NCBI GenBank assembly: GCA_950106755.1
Contig: OX467088.1
Coordinates: 4,386,001 to 4,450,000, forward strand
Length of the DNA: 64,000 nucleotides
Reading direction: 5' to 3'
DNA from: Climacium dendroides
Taxonomy: Eukaryota; Streptophyta; Bryopsida; Hypnales; Climaciaceae
Within the stretch, counting starts at the first letter, position 1. Every line of letters begins with the position of its first letter. The position numbers were made by a program, and so were the translations under genes. Of this stretch, positions 25,726-36,336 are shown piece by piece. The notes below the pieces were generated by a model. It did no database searches and was not told the origin of the DNA. It worked only from the letters and a program-made list of their open reading frames with translations.

Positions 25726-26310
25726 GCTGCTAAAAAAACAAACCAAAAATATGTTTGAGCTGAATTAGACAAGCAAGGTAGTGAGTGTTGTTTTGGGATT
25801 GAACGAAAAGAGCTAGATCTGGATTTGGAGTGAGGGAGGCTTGGTGACAATTGAAAGGGTGGAGACTTGGGTGGATGGAGACTCATTGGACTAGTAGGAT
25901 GGGACCGAGCTAAAAGAAAGAGCCACCTACTAAGGTGGACGCATTAACAGCCCCCCCCTTTTTGCTCAAAGCGAGTGTAACGTTGGGTGTTTGACTCCCA
26001 CATTATTTATTGTATGATTTTGAGGTAAAAACAACTTAGCATTGATAGAATAGCATTGAAGTAGACTTATTCTAGTATTAAGATTTATCATGGATCCAGG
26101 CATGCACAACTAGCCCCATGTAAGCTTCTAATCCCCACCCTACTCAAGTTTTGGTAAAGCTTGAGGCACATCTACTAAAGTTCAACAAAATATTTCAGGT
26201 CTCATAAAATGAAACACTGAAAATTCTAAATTGGGTTAATGAAAGGAAATTCAATACAAAAAAAAATTTGTATAGGATATATAAATTTGACTTAACATAT
26301 GGCATTTTAT
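25726..26310. other. Non-coding spacer
   Basis: A C8 run lies at about 25952. Nothing else recognised. Confidence 0.4.
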
Positions 26311-28439
26311 TACTACAAAAATATGATTGGAAATGACTGATGATTGCTTGTAGTCATATTCTTGGAGGCCAACAACTTTAGGAGAAATATAACTACAAAA
26401 TATGACTACCAATCATTTTAGGCCTTGTACTTTACGAGCATATATACTTCATATGGAAATTGCAAGGAACATATTTGGAGAACATTGAGTCATATTGCTA
26501 GTCATATTGCTAGTCATATTTCTATAATAGAGACATCTTTTTCTTTTTAGATAGCCTAAAAAAAATATGGGCAAACCAAAAAAATATGGACAAGCCATTG
26601 TTTAAAATTTTGAAATTCTAAAAACTCTAAGGTTTTGAAAATTCACAACTTATTCTCACATTGTCCACATAATACATTTGAAAGTACACATGAATTATTT
26701 ATCTTTTACTACTAAAGTCCAATAATTTGTTATATGTCTATTAATAGACATGATGTTCAAAACCCTTACATTAACGATTATGGGTGATGCTATTTTAGTT
26801 CATGCTTTAACTTTTTCTTCTTGTTATTCTTTAGTTTATGCTTTTTGTTTCTTCTTCTTGCATTTTAACTCTTATTTCTTATTGCTTCTTAGTTCATGTT
26901 TTTTGTTAATTCTTAGCTCTTATTTTTTGTTTTTTTTAATTCTTGTTTTTTGTTTCTTCTTGTTGCATCTTAACTTTAGATTTTTGTTGTTTCTTGTTGT
27001 TTCTTGTTATCTCTTGTTGTCTCTTGTTGTCTCTTAGTTGTTGCTTTAGTTGTTGCTCTTTGTTTTTTTTTTTGTCTCTTAGTTGTTACTCCTTATTGTT
27101 TTTTGTTGTCTCTTAATTGTTGTTTTTTGTTGTTTTTTGTTGTATCTTAACTCTTTCTTGTTGTTATGTCTTAGTACCTATCACTTTCTTCTTTTTGTTC
27201 CCTCCATCACCATTTTTATTTTTCCTACCTCAAATTTGTGCTACATATTTTGTATTGTTGTAAATTTTTGAAGGTTGAACTTTGTTGTTTATTTAGTAAA
27301 ATTTAACCTTCTATTTCTTTAATGACATATGCACACATTGAAAACTAAAACAAAGTCATTGGAGGCTATTTGCAACTCAATAGTCACCTTCACAATACTG
27401 TAAGAAAAAGAAGCCTTATTGGCCTATGTAAATGTCAATTCATTGTGATATATATTGTTTTGTTTTGGTGACTAATAAATATCATTGAAGAAAGTTGTAT
27501 TTTTTCTTACATTCTCCTTCTTTAATATAATTGTCTCTTGTATATCTCTAAAATCACATGTATTCATTTCTAACTACAAGAAATCTTTTATTTAGTTTCT
27601 AAATCATCTTGATGTATAATTACAACATGTTATGTTCGTTTCAAATGCATAAAAAATGTAATTGTAGTTTGTAATTGAAGCTATTTTGGACCTCAATTAC
27701 TCTACATATACAAATTTAATAAATATGACATTCAATTGCATGGAATATCACTTGTTTAAGTTATATTTCATAATATTTATTGGCTAGAATATAACTAACT
27801 ATAGTCATATAATGCTTATAGGTATGCATGTCAAAATATGACTTTGTACTTGCAAAAACATGACTGTAGTCAGTCATAAAATTACCAATGACATCCATAC
27901 AAACTACTATTGCCAACCAAAAATATGACTTACAAAAGTTATATTCTACATCAATAAAGAATATGACTTATGAGAGTCATATTCTACATCATCTGAAAAT
28001 ATTATTCAAAAGAGTCATTTTTCACATTAGTTGAAAATATGACTTACAAAAGTCATATTCCACATCAACAAAAAATATGACTACACGGAGTCATATCCAC
28101 GTTAGCTAAGATATAACTCACTACAATCATATTTCAAATCAACCAAATATATAACTATATGAAGAATTTTTTCTTCCTTTTCCCGGGCAATTGAAGAAAA
28201 AATCAAACCCCCAAAGATAGTCAAAGTATACACCACGTTGGCAAAATATGGCAAATTATGGCTTACTATATCCATATAATTGCCAATATGATTAATGTCT
28301 GAAGCGACTTGTTGGTAATGATTGGACCTAGTCATGTCATAAATCATCTACAATGATTTCTGTATTAGTTATATTTTTTGATTTTACAACTCATTGTAAT
28401 CATATTTTGCAATCATAAAACATTAGTTTTGTTGTAATG
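26311..28439. mobile_element. Candidate decayed CACTA-like element with subterminal hairpin repeats
   Basis: The left end TACTACAAAAATATGATTG and the reverse complement of the right end (CATTACAACAAAACTAATG) each differ from a CACTA start by one C-to-T change. Both subterminal regions are rich in ATATGACT / AGTCATAT (26320-26530 and 27820-28410), as expected for transposase-binding repeats. The centre (26800-27200) is TTG/TCT low-complexity sequence with no transposase. The flanking triplets (TAT and TTA) do not match, so the boundaries are tentative. Confidence 0.4.
27900..28120. repeat. Tandem array of ~40-bp hairpin units
   Basis: Five or so units each carry AATATGACT, then about 10 bases, then AGTCATATT, followed by YACATCAR. 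Every unit is an inverted repeat, and the units run head to tail. Confidence 0.7.
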
Positions 28440-29340
28440 TTACCACCACTGTTTTATGATACTTTGGGGGGTCTTCTTCCTCTTTCATACCATGATGGTA
28501 GCTCCTGTTGTCTTCCTCTTTCTAGTTTGATCGCCATCATTGAGCAAAGGATGAACAACCTTAGGCGATATTATAGTGGCTTCAGAAGCCAAACAAAGCA
28601 TTGGGTGAGAGATGGATTGCAACAATTGCATCTCCAAGACATGAGTGACCTCCACGTTAGTATCATCATTGCCCATAGTCAGAAGAGCACTCGTGCCCCT
28701 CAAAGCAATGCTCAACAATAAATATTTTTCTAAGCTATTGGAGTTTTGACTGAACTACAACATTATACTTTGAAGTTGTCAAGCAGTTTCAATTGAGGTT
28801 ACAAATTCAATTCCAAGAATTTGTACCGCCAAAACTAGTAATCTTGACAATGCCATTTCACTATAATACTTACTACTAAGTAGGTACCCTAAGCAAAGTT
28901 AATTAATGCTAAAATTCAAAATCAAAATGCAACAAAGATGCTATTGAGTGGCCACTTTTGTAGTAATCCTAAGCCCAAATCCTTGCTAATCGTAGCCCTC
29001 AGATGTTGCTACTAATGTGATTGATCTACGGCCTAGGTTGCCCAATTGCTATTGGACGAAAAGTTGGTAGTAGATGGATGCTACTTGAAATTTGGATGAA
29101 TATAATGAATTGCCACTTTTTATGAACGAAGTGTGAAAATGTGCTCAAAATCCCATTTTTTTTTTTTCATTTCCACAATGTACATTTAACACAATATTTT
29201 TTGGTAAAACATAAGAAAAATTTAGCTAGTTTAAATATCATTGATGATAATAGGCTTGTCTACCTCAATTCTAAATTTCTAACCACAATGGGCTGTTTTA
29301 CTTTAGTTCTGACATCACGGGGCCCCACTGACAATTGTCA
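28440..29340. other. Intergenic, nothing recognised
   Basis: A 94-codon frame at 28437-28721 has no recognisable domain and is probably fortuitous. Base composition begins to rise in GC from about 29320, toward the SLBP promoter. Confidence 0.5.
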
Positions 29341-29349
29341 CAATACTGT

Positions 29350-29567
29350 GGCGGGAAAATTACTGGAACGAGGAGTTTGGACGAGAAAAAGCAGCCCAAA
29401 CTTTACTACCGATAGTTCCATAGATAACACGGATGAATACCGTCACCCAAACGAGTGAATAGCCCCACACGGATGAACAGAGTACCCCAAACGGATGAAT
29501 AAGTTACCCCAACGCAGACAAATCCCACCCCAATAAGTTCCCGCGCTCCTTGCACTAAGTTCCCGCG
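29350..29567 (+). promoter_or_regulatory. Putative SLBP promoter with three E2F-like sites
   Basis: GGCGGGAAAA at 29350-29359 is a consensus E2F/DP site (TTTTCCCGCC on the other strand). TTCCCGCG at 29538-29545 and again at 29560-29567 lies within two near-adjacent copies of a 21-bp sequence. E2F/DP factors drive S-phase genes in plants, which suits an SLBP gene. The transcription start is not known. No clear TATA box was seen. Confidence 0.55.
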
Positions 29568-29577
29568 CTCCTTGCAG
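29429..29577. repeat. Degenerate ~21-bp periodic array upstream of SLBP
   Basis: ACGGATGAAYA or close variants start at 29429, 29451, 29469, 29491 and about 29512. The spacing runs on into the two 22-bp-spaced E2F-site repeats at 29534 and 29556. Confidence 0.5.
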
Positions 29578-30120
29578 GACTCCCAGGAACGCCGTCGATA
29601 ACGCCACCGAAGCCCTCATCCGCCCGTCGGATCACCTCCAGAGGATGAACCTCATCCGGAACGTTTATTCATTCGTTCGCCGGTCGAACCCTGCCTGAGC
29701 AGGCTGAGACGGTGAGAGCCCGACGGAGCGGTGCCGGTATTAGGCTGCCTTCTCAATTCGCGCACCCTTCTCGCCAATCCACCGGGATCGAGCGCCCCAG
29801 CGACGCGGAATTCATTTTGGAGCGCCCCCCAAGTGGCGGAATCCGCGTTGTCGGCTGAAAATCGGGCGATGTCTGGAAACTCTGTTTTCAAATCGAGCCC
29901 CGGCGTCGTCACGGCACGTCTCCTTGGGTTGGGTTGGGGGGCTGGAATCATCGCAATTGCTGAGCTCTGAAATCGCTCCGTTGGGTTTAGATTCATTCCG
30001 TTCTCGAAACAGATTTGAATTCTTCGGAATTTGAAGCTGGATGAGAGGTCTCTCATTCATGCCTCTGTTTTCGAGTTTTGAATGGTTTTTGAGGTTTTTA
30101 GTTTTGGAGTGGATCTCACT

Positions 30121-30460
30121 GTAAGTGGGTTTTTGTATTTATTTTGCGACACTTCATTCTTGCTTGCGAGATTGTAGCTTTTGAGTGGCGACTCGTTTGG
30201 CTATTGGGCCCCTTGAGCGGCGTGGGATAGGGATTGGGTGCCACCGTTGTGATTGTCATTTGTGGATTTGTGGAGGTACTGCGCCAGAGTTTAGTGATTG
30301 TGTTCTCGTGGATTCAATAGGGTTTAGTGGGAATCGTAGGTGATAGTTTAGAGCTCGGCATTGCACTGATGAGGTGATAGGGAGGAAGGGTTGGAAATTT
30401 ACAGAGTAGTGGTGATATTGGTGTTTGGAAGATCTAGTTCTACCCCTTTTTTGTGTGCAG
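30121..30460 (+). other. Probable 5'-UTR intron of the SLBP gene
   Basis: The donor GTAAGT at 30121 and a pyrimidine-rich acceptor CCCCTTTTTTGTGTGCAG ending at 30460 would remove 340 bp. Flanking sequence contains stops in all frames ahead of the coding start, so both sides would be leader. Downstream, AAGCTTCGTGAATCT occurs twice (about 30471 and 30494). Confidence 0.45.
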
Positions 30461-30697
30461 CATTGGCCGCTAAGCTTCGTGAATCTTGGACCCTAAGCTT
30501 CGTGAATCTGTAGCTTGAGATTGGAATCGTGCATTGGGGAAGATCTTCTTCCATGTGTAAAGTCTTCGAGGGTTTAAGATCAGAGGTTTGGCAACTTAGG
30601 CTAGCGTTCAAGCGCATGATGCGTCCTCACATTGCTCCGCATTCGTGAAATTCTTGAAGTCGTTGCAATGCGGAGGAAGTGTGTGCGAGCTCATTAG

Positions 30698-33272
30698 ATG
30701 ACGATGATCGATTCGTCACATGACCAGCCAACCTCTTCAGAGACTGCATTCCAGTCTCCGAAGAAAGCTGATGCAGCACCCCACCATCCGATATCATACA
30801 TCCCCGTCTATTCTTCCGATGAGGAAGATGACAGCAGAGACCGGCAATCCCATTGGAAGCGCATCAAGACGCGCCCCGATGACACTACCAGCAACGGTCG
30901 GAGCCTCATCAAGTGGACAGAGCCTCGCTATGACGCCTCTCCCGTGAGGAGACCGCTGCAGACGCTCATCCGCCGAGTCCCCTCGCCCAAGAAGAGTTTG
31001 AATCCGAAGAAGATCTTGAACAATCCTTCGGGACACCGCATGATCGCGTTGAAGAGCCGGTTGCATGATGGAGGACATGGATTGGATGTGGTCACCAAGG
31101 ATGGTGGGACCGCATCATCCCAGGCCATGATCATGGAGGCCGGGGCGGCGAGCAAGCGCAAATTCGAGCCCGAGCATCGCATGATCTCTATGAACATCGA
31201 CATGTATGAGAGGGTGCGCGAGCATCAGCAAATGGCAAGAAGGCTGCCAGGCACGGCGGGGCGGTTCGAGGTTAGGGTTAGAGAGGAGGGGGAGTTTTAT
31301 GACGAAGAAGAAGAAGACGACGAAGACGACAGTGGCCTTTTCTTAGAAGATTCCAACCCCAGGCCGAACATCACTGTGGACTTGCGGGAGGCTCTGAATC
31401 GCAGGACTCGACCTCTTGTGGCGAACAGAGAGAACAAGGGTTACGGTGGCGATGGCGATGGCGATGGCCGTGGCCGTGAGCTAGGTTTTGATGTGAAAGT
31501 CCGCGTTCGGAGAGTGGACTTCGATTTGAGCTGCGCGTCGGAGAGATCTGAGGTTAGAAAGAAGGTACTGCCCCTTCCGCCCTCTGATGTTGCCCAAGGC
31601 TTGAGGATTGGCGCCGCCGTTGGCAGTCACAAGGGGAGTGAGAGTGACACCGAGGCTGAGAGACGGCGAGAGCGCTGGGCGGAGAAGGAGCGTGATTTGG
31701 AGCGTGATTTGCAGAAGGAGTTGCAGAAACAAGCGTTGCAGAAACAAGAGTTGCAGAAACAGCAACAACTACAACTACAACAACAGAGCATGGCTACCAC
31801 AGCTCAGCAGCCCAAGTCCGTGACGGTTGTGGACTACAGCCATAAGTTCACTGTTGCAAAAGCTCCTCTCGGTATGTAATTTTGCCTTCTTTGACCTCAT
31901 CTTGTTTGGTTCTGCACCATGTTGGTGTGGCCTAGCGCTTGCAAGGCTCTCGAAATCGTTTTCGTCTGCCATGGTGGTGATGAGGGTTTGGGGAACTATT
32001 CATAGCGTCCTTTCTCCGGAGTCAATGTGGGCATAAGCAAAACCCTTCCAAGGCCTTCTCCGGAATACCCAGTTTTGGTTTTCTATATGCTGGCCTGGAG
32101 AGCTTTGATTTCCATGCCGAGGCAACCCGGAGCGCAACATGTGTTATGGTGTCGGAACATAGGGTTGTTTATAATGAAGGTCGTGAGTGTAGGAAATAAC
32201 ATTCGGGAATTTTTAGGGTGTTTGCAAGTGGCTCTCGGGTTCGGAATGGAAAACCCTCAATTTCTTCTGCTCCATTCGTGTACTCAGGGTTTGGCTTGCC
32301 CGCAACCGGAAGTTTTATTATTAGATGTTATTCTGTGCACGTTTGCAACGGGGGTTTGTTTGAGTGTTATTGCGGAGCAAGCATTTTGAGTCTGTAGCCC
32401 TAGCCGAGGAATTGACAGTGAGGGCCATCTATTCAAGCCTGCACCCTAAAAGCTTGCAATGGAGAATGTTCGTTTATTTGGCGCAACCTCTTGCTTTCCT
32501 CGTAAAGAGACGTACTATAAGGAAATAAGGATGAAGCTTTCGAGTTTCTGTTCTTATCCCTTTCCTAATACATTTGATTGTGACTTTCAAATTTCTTGGA
32601 GTCATTTCCAGTATTGACGACAAGGAGTGTCCATGGTGATAATGTAGGTTTTCGTGCCACATTCTCTCTTGTTTTGCAGGTATACCGGTAAAACCAGTTG
32701 AATCAGACCCTCATCGACTCTGCCAACGGCAGAAGCAAATTGATTATGGAAAGAATACGCTGGGCTATGAAAGATACACAGAGATGGTTCCAAGGTAACG
32801 AGCTTTTCCAAAATTCTTCAGAGAGGAAGCAATTTAACAAGCATGAGAATCTTTTCTGTACTTCGGTTGAGTGTAGGCTGCGTGGTTCAGTTCATATATT
32901 TGCAGCTCAGAAAAAGGATCCAATTTGTTGCAGGGTTTAATTCATGGAGGTAACGATGAGTTAACCATCCTTCTTGTTTTTTCTTGTAGGTACCAGCGAA
33001 CCAAAGTGCACCCTCGAACACCTGACATAAGACAGGTGTGCAGTAAACGGAGCTGGGATGGTCAGATTCGGAAATGGCGCCGCTTGTTACACGAGTACGA
33101 TCCTCCAAAGGGGGAGGATGACGAGGACCCTGACCAGATGTTTGTTCCCACAAGGGAACATGGTGGTATCAGAGGCTCTGCGGCAGATGATTGTATGATG
33201 GACGTGCAATCCGAGTTGGTTGAAGACGCAGACTTGAAGATCTATGATGGCTGGTCGGATGAGGAATGCTAG
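30698..33272 (+). CDS. SLBP: Histone mRNA stem-loop (hairpin) binding protein, SLBP family; three exons
   Basis: Exons 30698-31871, 32680-32794 and 32990-33272 join in phase (GT-AG introns of 808 and 195 bp) to give 523 residues. TAG directly before the ATG fixes the start, unless an upstream exon exists. The RNA-binding domain is residues about 404-470: RQKQIDYGKNTLGYERY (408-424) at the end of exon 2, then VHPRTPDI and SKRSWDGQIRKWRRLL in exon 3, ending in the typical YDPP. Family members bind the 3' stem-loop of replication-dependent histone mRNAs and act in their processing, export and translation. The phospho-site motif TPNK of animals reads TPDI here (440-443). The long N-terminus has CDK-type sites (SPKK at 20 and 96, SPVRR at 81), a basic KRIKTRP stretch, an acidic run (201-211), and a charged, Gln-rich coil (about 320-366). 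The acidic tail ends WSDEEC. Gene composition is GC-richer than its surroundings. Animal SLBP is mostly shorter (human about 270). Confidence 0.93.
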
Positions 33273-33827
33273 CTCCGCAAATGTGACTTTGCCAAATGTA
33301 AATGTTCAAGATGAGCATGCTGCTTTGTTTCAGTAAGTTTGGTGAGAATATCTGCTGGTGGAGAGCCGGCAGGACTTCGCTACGGCAATCTAGGGTGCAC
33401 TGATAGCCCTGCCCTTTCTTCCAAATTGAAGAGCGGTAACGATTGTCTCCAAGCCTTAACTTTAGACAAGCCTTGATTGAAAACACGACTTCAATCCTGT
33501 TTTCTTGAAGACAGTAAGTTTCTCCTGAACATAGTAGTAGTCAGACAGATCCCACATCGCTTTCACACAGCCAGCACCAATGCTCTGCTGCTTATCGGTT
33601 CTGAAATTTTGTAATTTGTGTATTGAAGTGCGAAAGCTGTACATTTCTCCACCTGCTCTCTATATTGGCAGAGCATTCTTTGTGGAGGTCTTGGCAGCCC
33701 TTTGGTTGCGTTCGGACTGGAGATGCAGAACATTACAAGGATTTGGCTACGTGGTAGACGCACATGGCAGAGCTTGTTGACCCACTGGACGTGTATAGTT
33801 GCTTCAGGGGGCTGTCCTTATATATGT

Positions 33828-33833
33828 AATAAA
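33828..33833 (+). terminator. Candidate poly(A) signal of the SLBP gene
   Basis: AATAAA lies 556 bp after the stop codon, preceded by a T/A-rich stretch (TTATATATGT). No histone-type stem-loop is seen here; the SLBP mRNA itself would be polyadenylated. Confidence 0.4.
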
Positions 33834-33839
33834 AGAGTA

Positions 33840-36336
33840 TCACAGTGCTGGTAAATCATGCGCACAGGTCTGACTGCACTGCAGTCAGACGACCAGATCA
33901 AGAGCTGCGATCCTTCGGGCTTGCTAATGTGGATTGATCAACATTCAACCTCCTAAATCTTCATGGAGACTTATTTCCCAGTTTCCTGGAGGCATAGATT
34001 TCTCTAATTCGTTTCTTGCTGCCGAGCCACAGGTACAGCCCTTTTTTTCCGTTCATTATTTTAACCCCATTCCTTTCTTGCTGTCTGATAATCTTTATAA
34101 GCATAGATGAGGTTGGGAAAGACATGAGAGTCATCTTACATGTTAGAGGTGTCTGATCTTATTTGTTAAATGGCGTGTTTCAGAGTGCCAAAATTGGGCC
34201 ATCGAGTGCACAACTCTTTTAAAATTTGGACTCGTAAAGTTGCATTCTAGAATAACTACTGTTCCATCCTCTAAATCTAGAATTTCAATTTGTAGTATTG
34301 ATGTAGTTTTCTTGCATTGGTGGAGATGCTTTTAATTGCACACATTTTCATCAAAAATTTGGAGATGTTGCAAATGTTATTGAATTAATCTTGAAACATA
34401 TATCCTCCTTCGCTGTTATTTATGAGTGAAATTTTTTGATGTTTTTTTCAGAGATGAAATCGTCTGTCCAATACATGTCATGCAATCTTCAGAAATCTTC
34501 GAAATCTGTGAAAATTGAAAATTATCAAAGAATTTTTGAAGTAAAATAAAGGAAATTCATTGGATACACAATATGTTAAAAAAATCTGAAAATTTCAGAG
34601 TACAAGTATATTACAGAACGTTATGGATATTGTACTATACATATTGTACATAATATATATACATAATGTACATATTCATCCTTAAATCTAACCATTTGTC
34701 TTTTGATTTTGAGATGATTGGATAAAATGATCCTTCTAGTAAATAATGTCCTTATTGGATTTAAGTATTGAGGTAGTTGCATCTATCTCATGCACAATCA
34801 TTATTAAGCAATACACCTACATTTAGTGTAGCTTGTTTGTTTTTTGACCTAATATTTAAGAGTCTTGAATATTTGACCTTTGTCACATTTAGAGGATTAC
34901 AATTTTGACTTATTTATGATTTTTTGTTTCTCTAACGTCAACTAGGATCCATTTTTATTGTGTTGTGAGAGTTGGATCCAAATGGTCTTTGTACTAAGTG
35001 GCAAGTATGGATCCTAGTATCAGGGTTGTTTTTTTTAAAAAAAAATTTCATTTTTTGAAAAGGGGATATTGAATGTGTGCTTGAAGTAGAAGTAGCAACT
35101 TTTGTATTTAGAGGTAAGTTTTTGACTGGTGACGTGATAAAATTGTGCAAGTTTTTTTTGGTGATTCCTCAACCGGCTTTGAGTTTTCTTTGGTGAACTA
35201 AGCACTAGTACTAATGTAGTTTAAGCGAACTAAGAGAAATAAGTGCATGGAATTTGGCAAACTTGTATGCATCATTGTGGTTTTTTAGGTGATTTAATAT
35301 TTCCAAGTGACCATCATAGTGCTATGTGGGAAGTACACATTTGACAAAACAAGTTCCAAAATCAAAACAATGATTGGAAAGATCACTGCCACATGTTAAG
35401 ATATACACTTACACCCACCTAAAAAACCCTCCAATGCCAAAGAACATTTTTTTTTGGCATTAAGATGTAAGATTGTAGACATTAATTCTACACCTCATCT
35501 TTTGAGTTTAGAGGTACACCATGCCACGGTACACTATTTAATTTCGTTAGGCAAACTAAGTACCTATGCAAACATAAGAGAATTGGAAAAATCAATAGAC
35601 ATTTTAGTTTTTGTAGACAAACTAAATATGTAAACATAAGAGAGTTGGGAAAAGCAATGAACACTACAACAACAATTTTTTTTTATTAGGAGCACTTATT
35701 TATGCATTGCAATTTCAATATCATTATTAGCAAACTACCTATGGAAGTTTAGAAACAAAACTTACAACCAAGTTACAAAGTTGGGGATTGAGTCCCACCA
35801 CCAAAACTCAATAACAGTTGAAGAGAAGAAAAATCTACTTACTTGTAAATTGTGTGTAACTAGCCCCACATTGACCTATGCCCCCTCCAAATACCCCTTC
35901 GATGCCTAAATGAGATACATGCTTAGTTACACATACAAATACCACAAAGCTCACAGATTTGCAACAACAATATGTCACTTACAATTAGAATGTTACCTTC
36001 CACATGGTACATACAAACACACAAAGCATTGCAATTTCAGAAACAGATACATCACATTGCAAACCATATGGACTCATTGCAAACTATTACATTGGCATAC
36101 ACCTATAAAGAAAGCACTTGAATTCTAATGTGAATAATACTTTCAAAAAACTTGTGAACATGAGTTACAGAGCACTATTTGCCACGCTATTCCTGCAACC
36201 TATCTACGTTGATCTATTTGTCACATGCTATATGGCCTTTGCTACAAAATGGCCTCTACAACTGTGATACCGGTTCTAGACACTCATCAAATACCTACCT
36301 TGCTCTTCGAAAACAAACCATTTGTCGAATATATTT
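33840..36336. other. Intergenic, AT-rich, nothing recognised
   Basis: GC content falls back within a few hundred bases of the SLBP gene. No transposon ends or coding sequence were identified. Confidence 0.5.

Noticed and set aside
26750..27271. Hydrophobic Leu/Phe-rich + frames resembling membrane proteins
   Set aside because: They translate TTG/TCT/TTT low-complexity DNA.
29652..30060. 134- and 82-codon minus-strand frames near the SLBP promoter
   Set aside because: They lie antisense to the SLBP leader in GC-rich DNA, which gives long chance frames. No domain was recognised.
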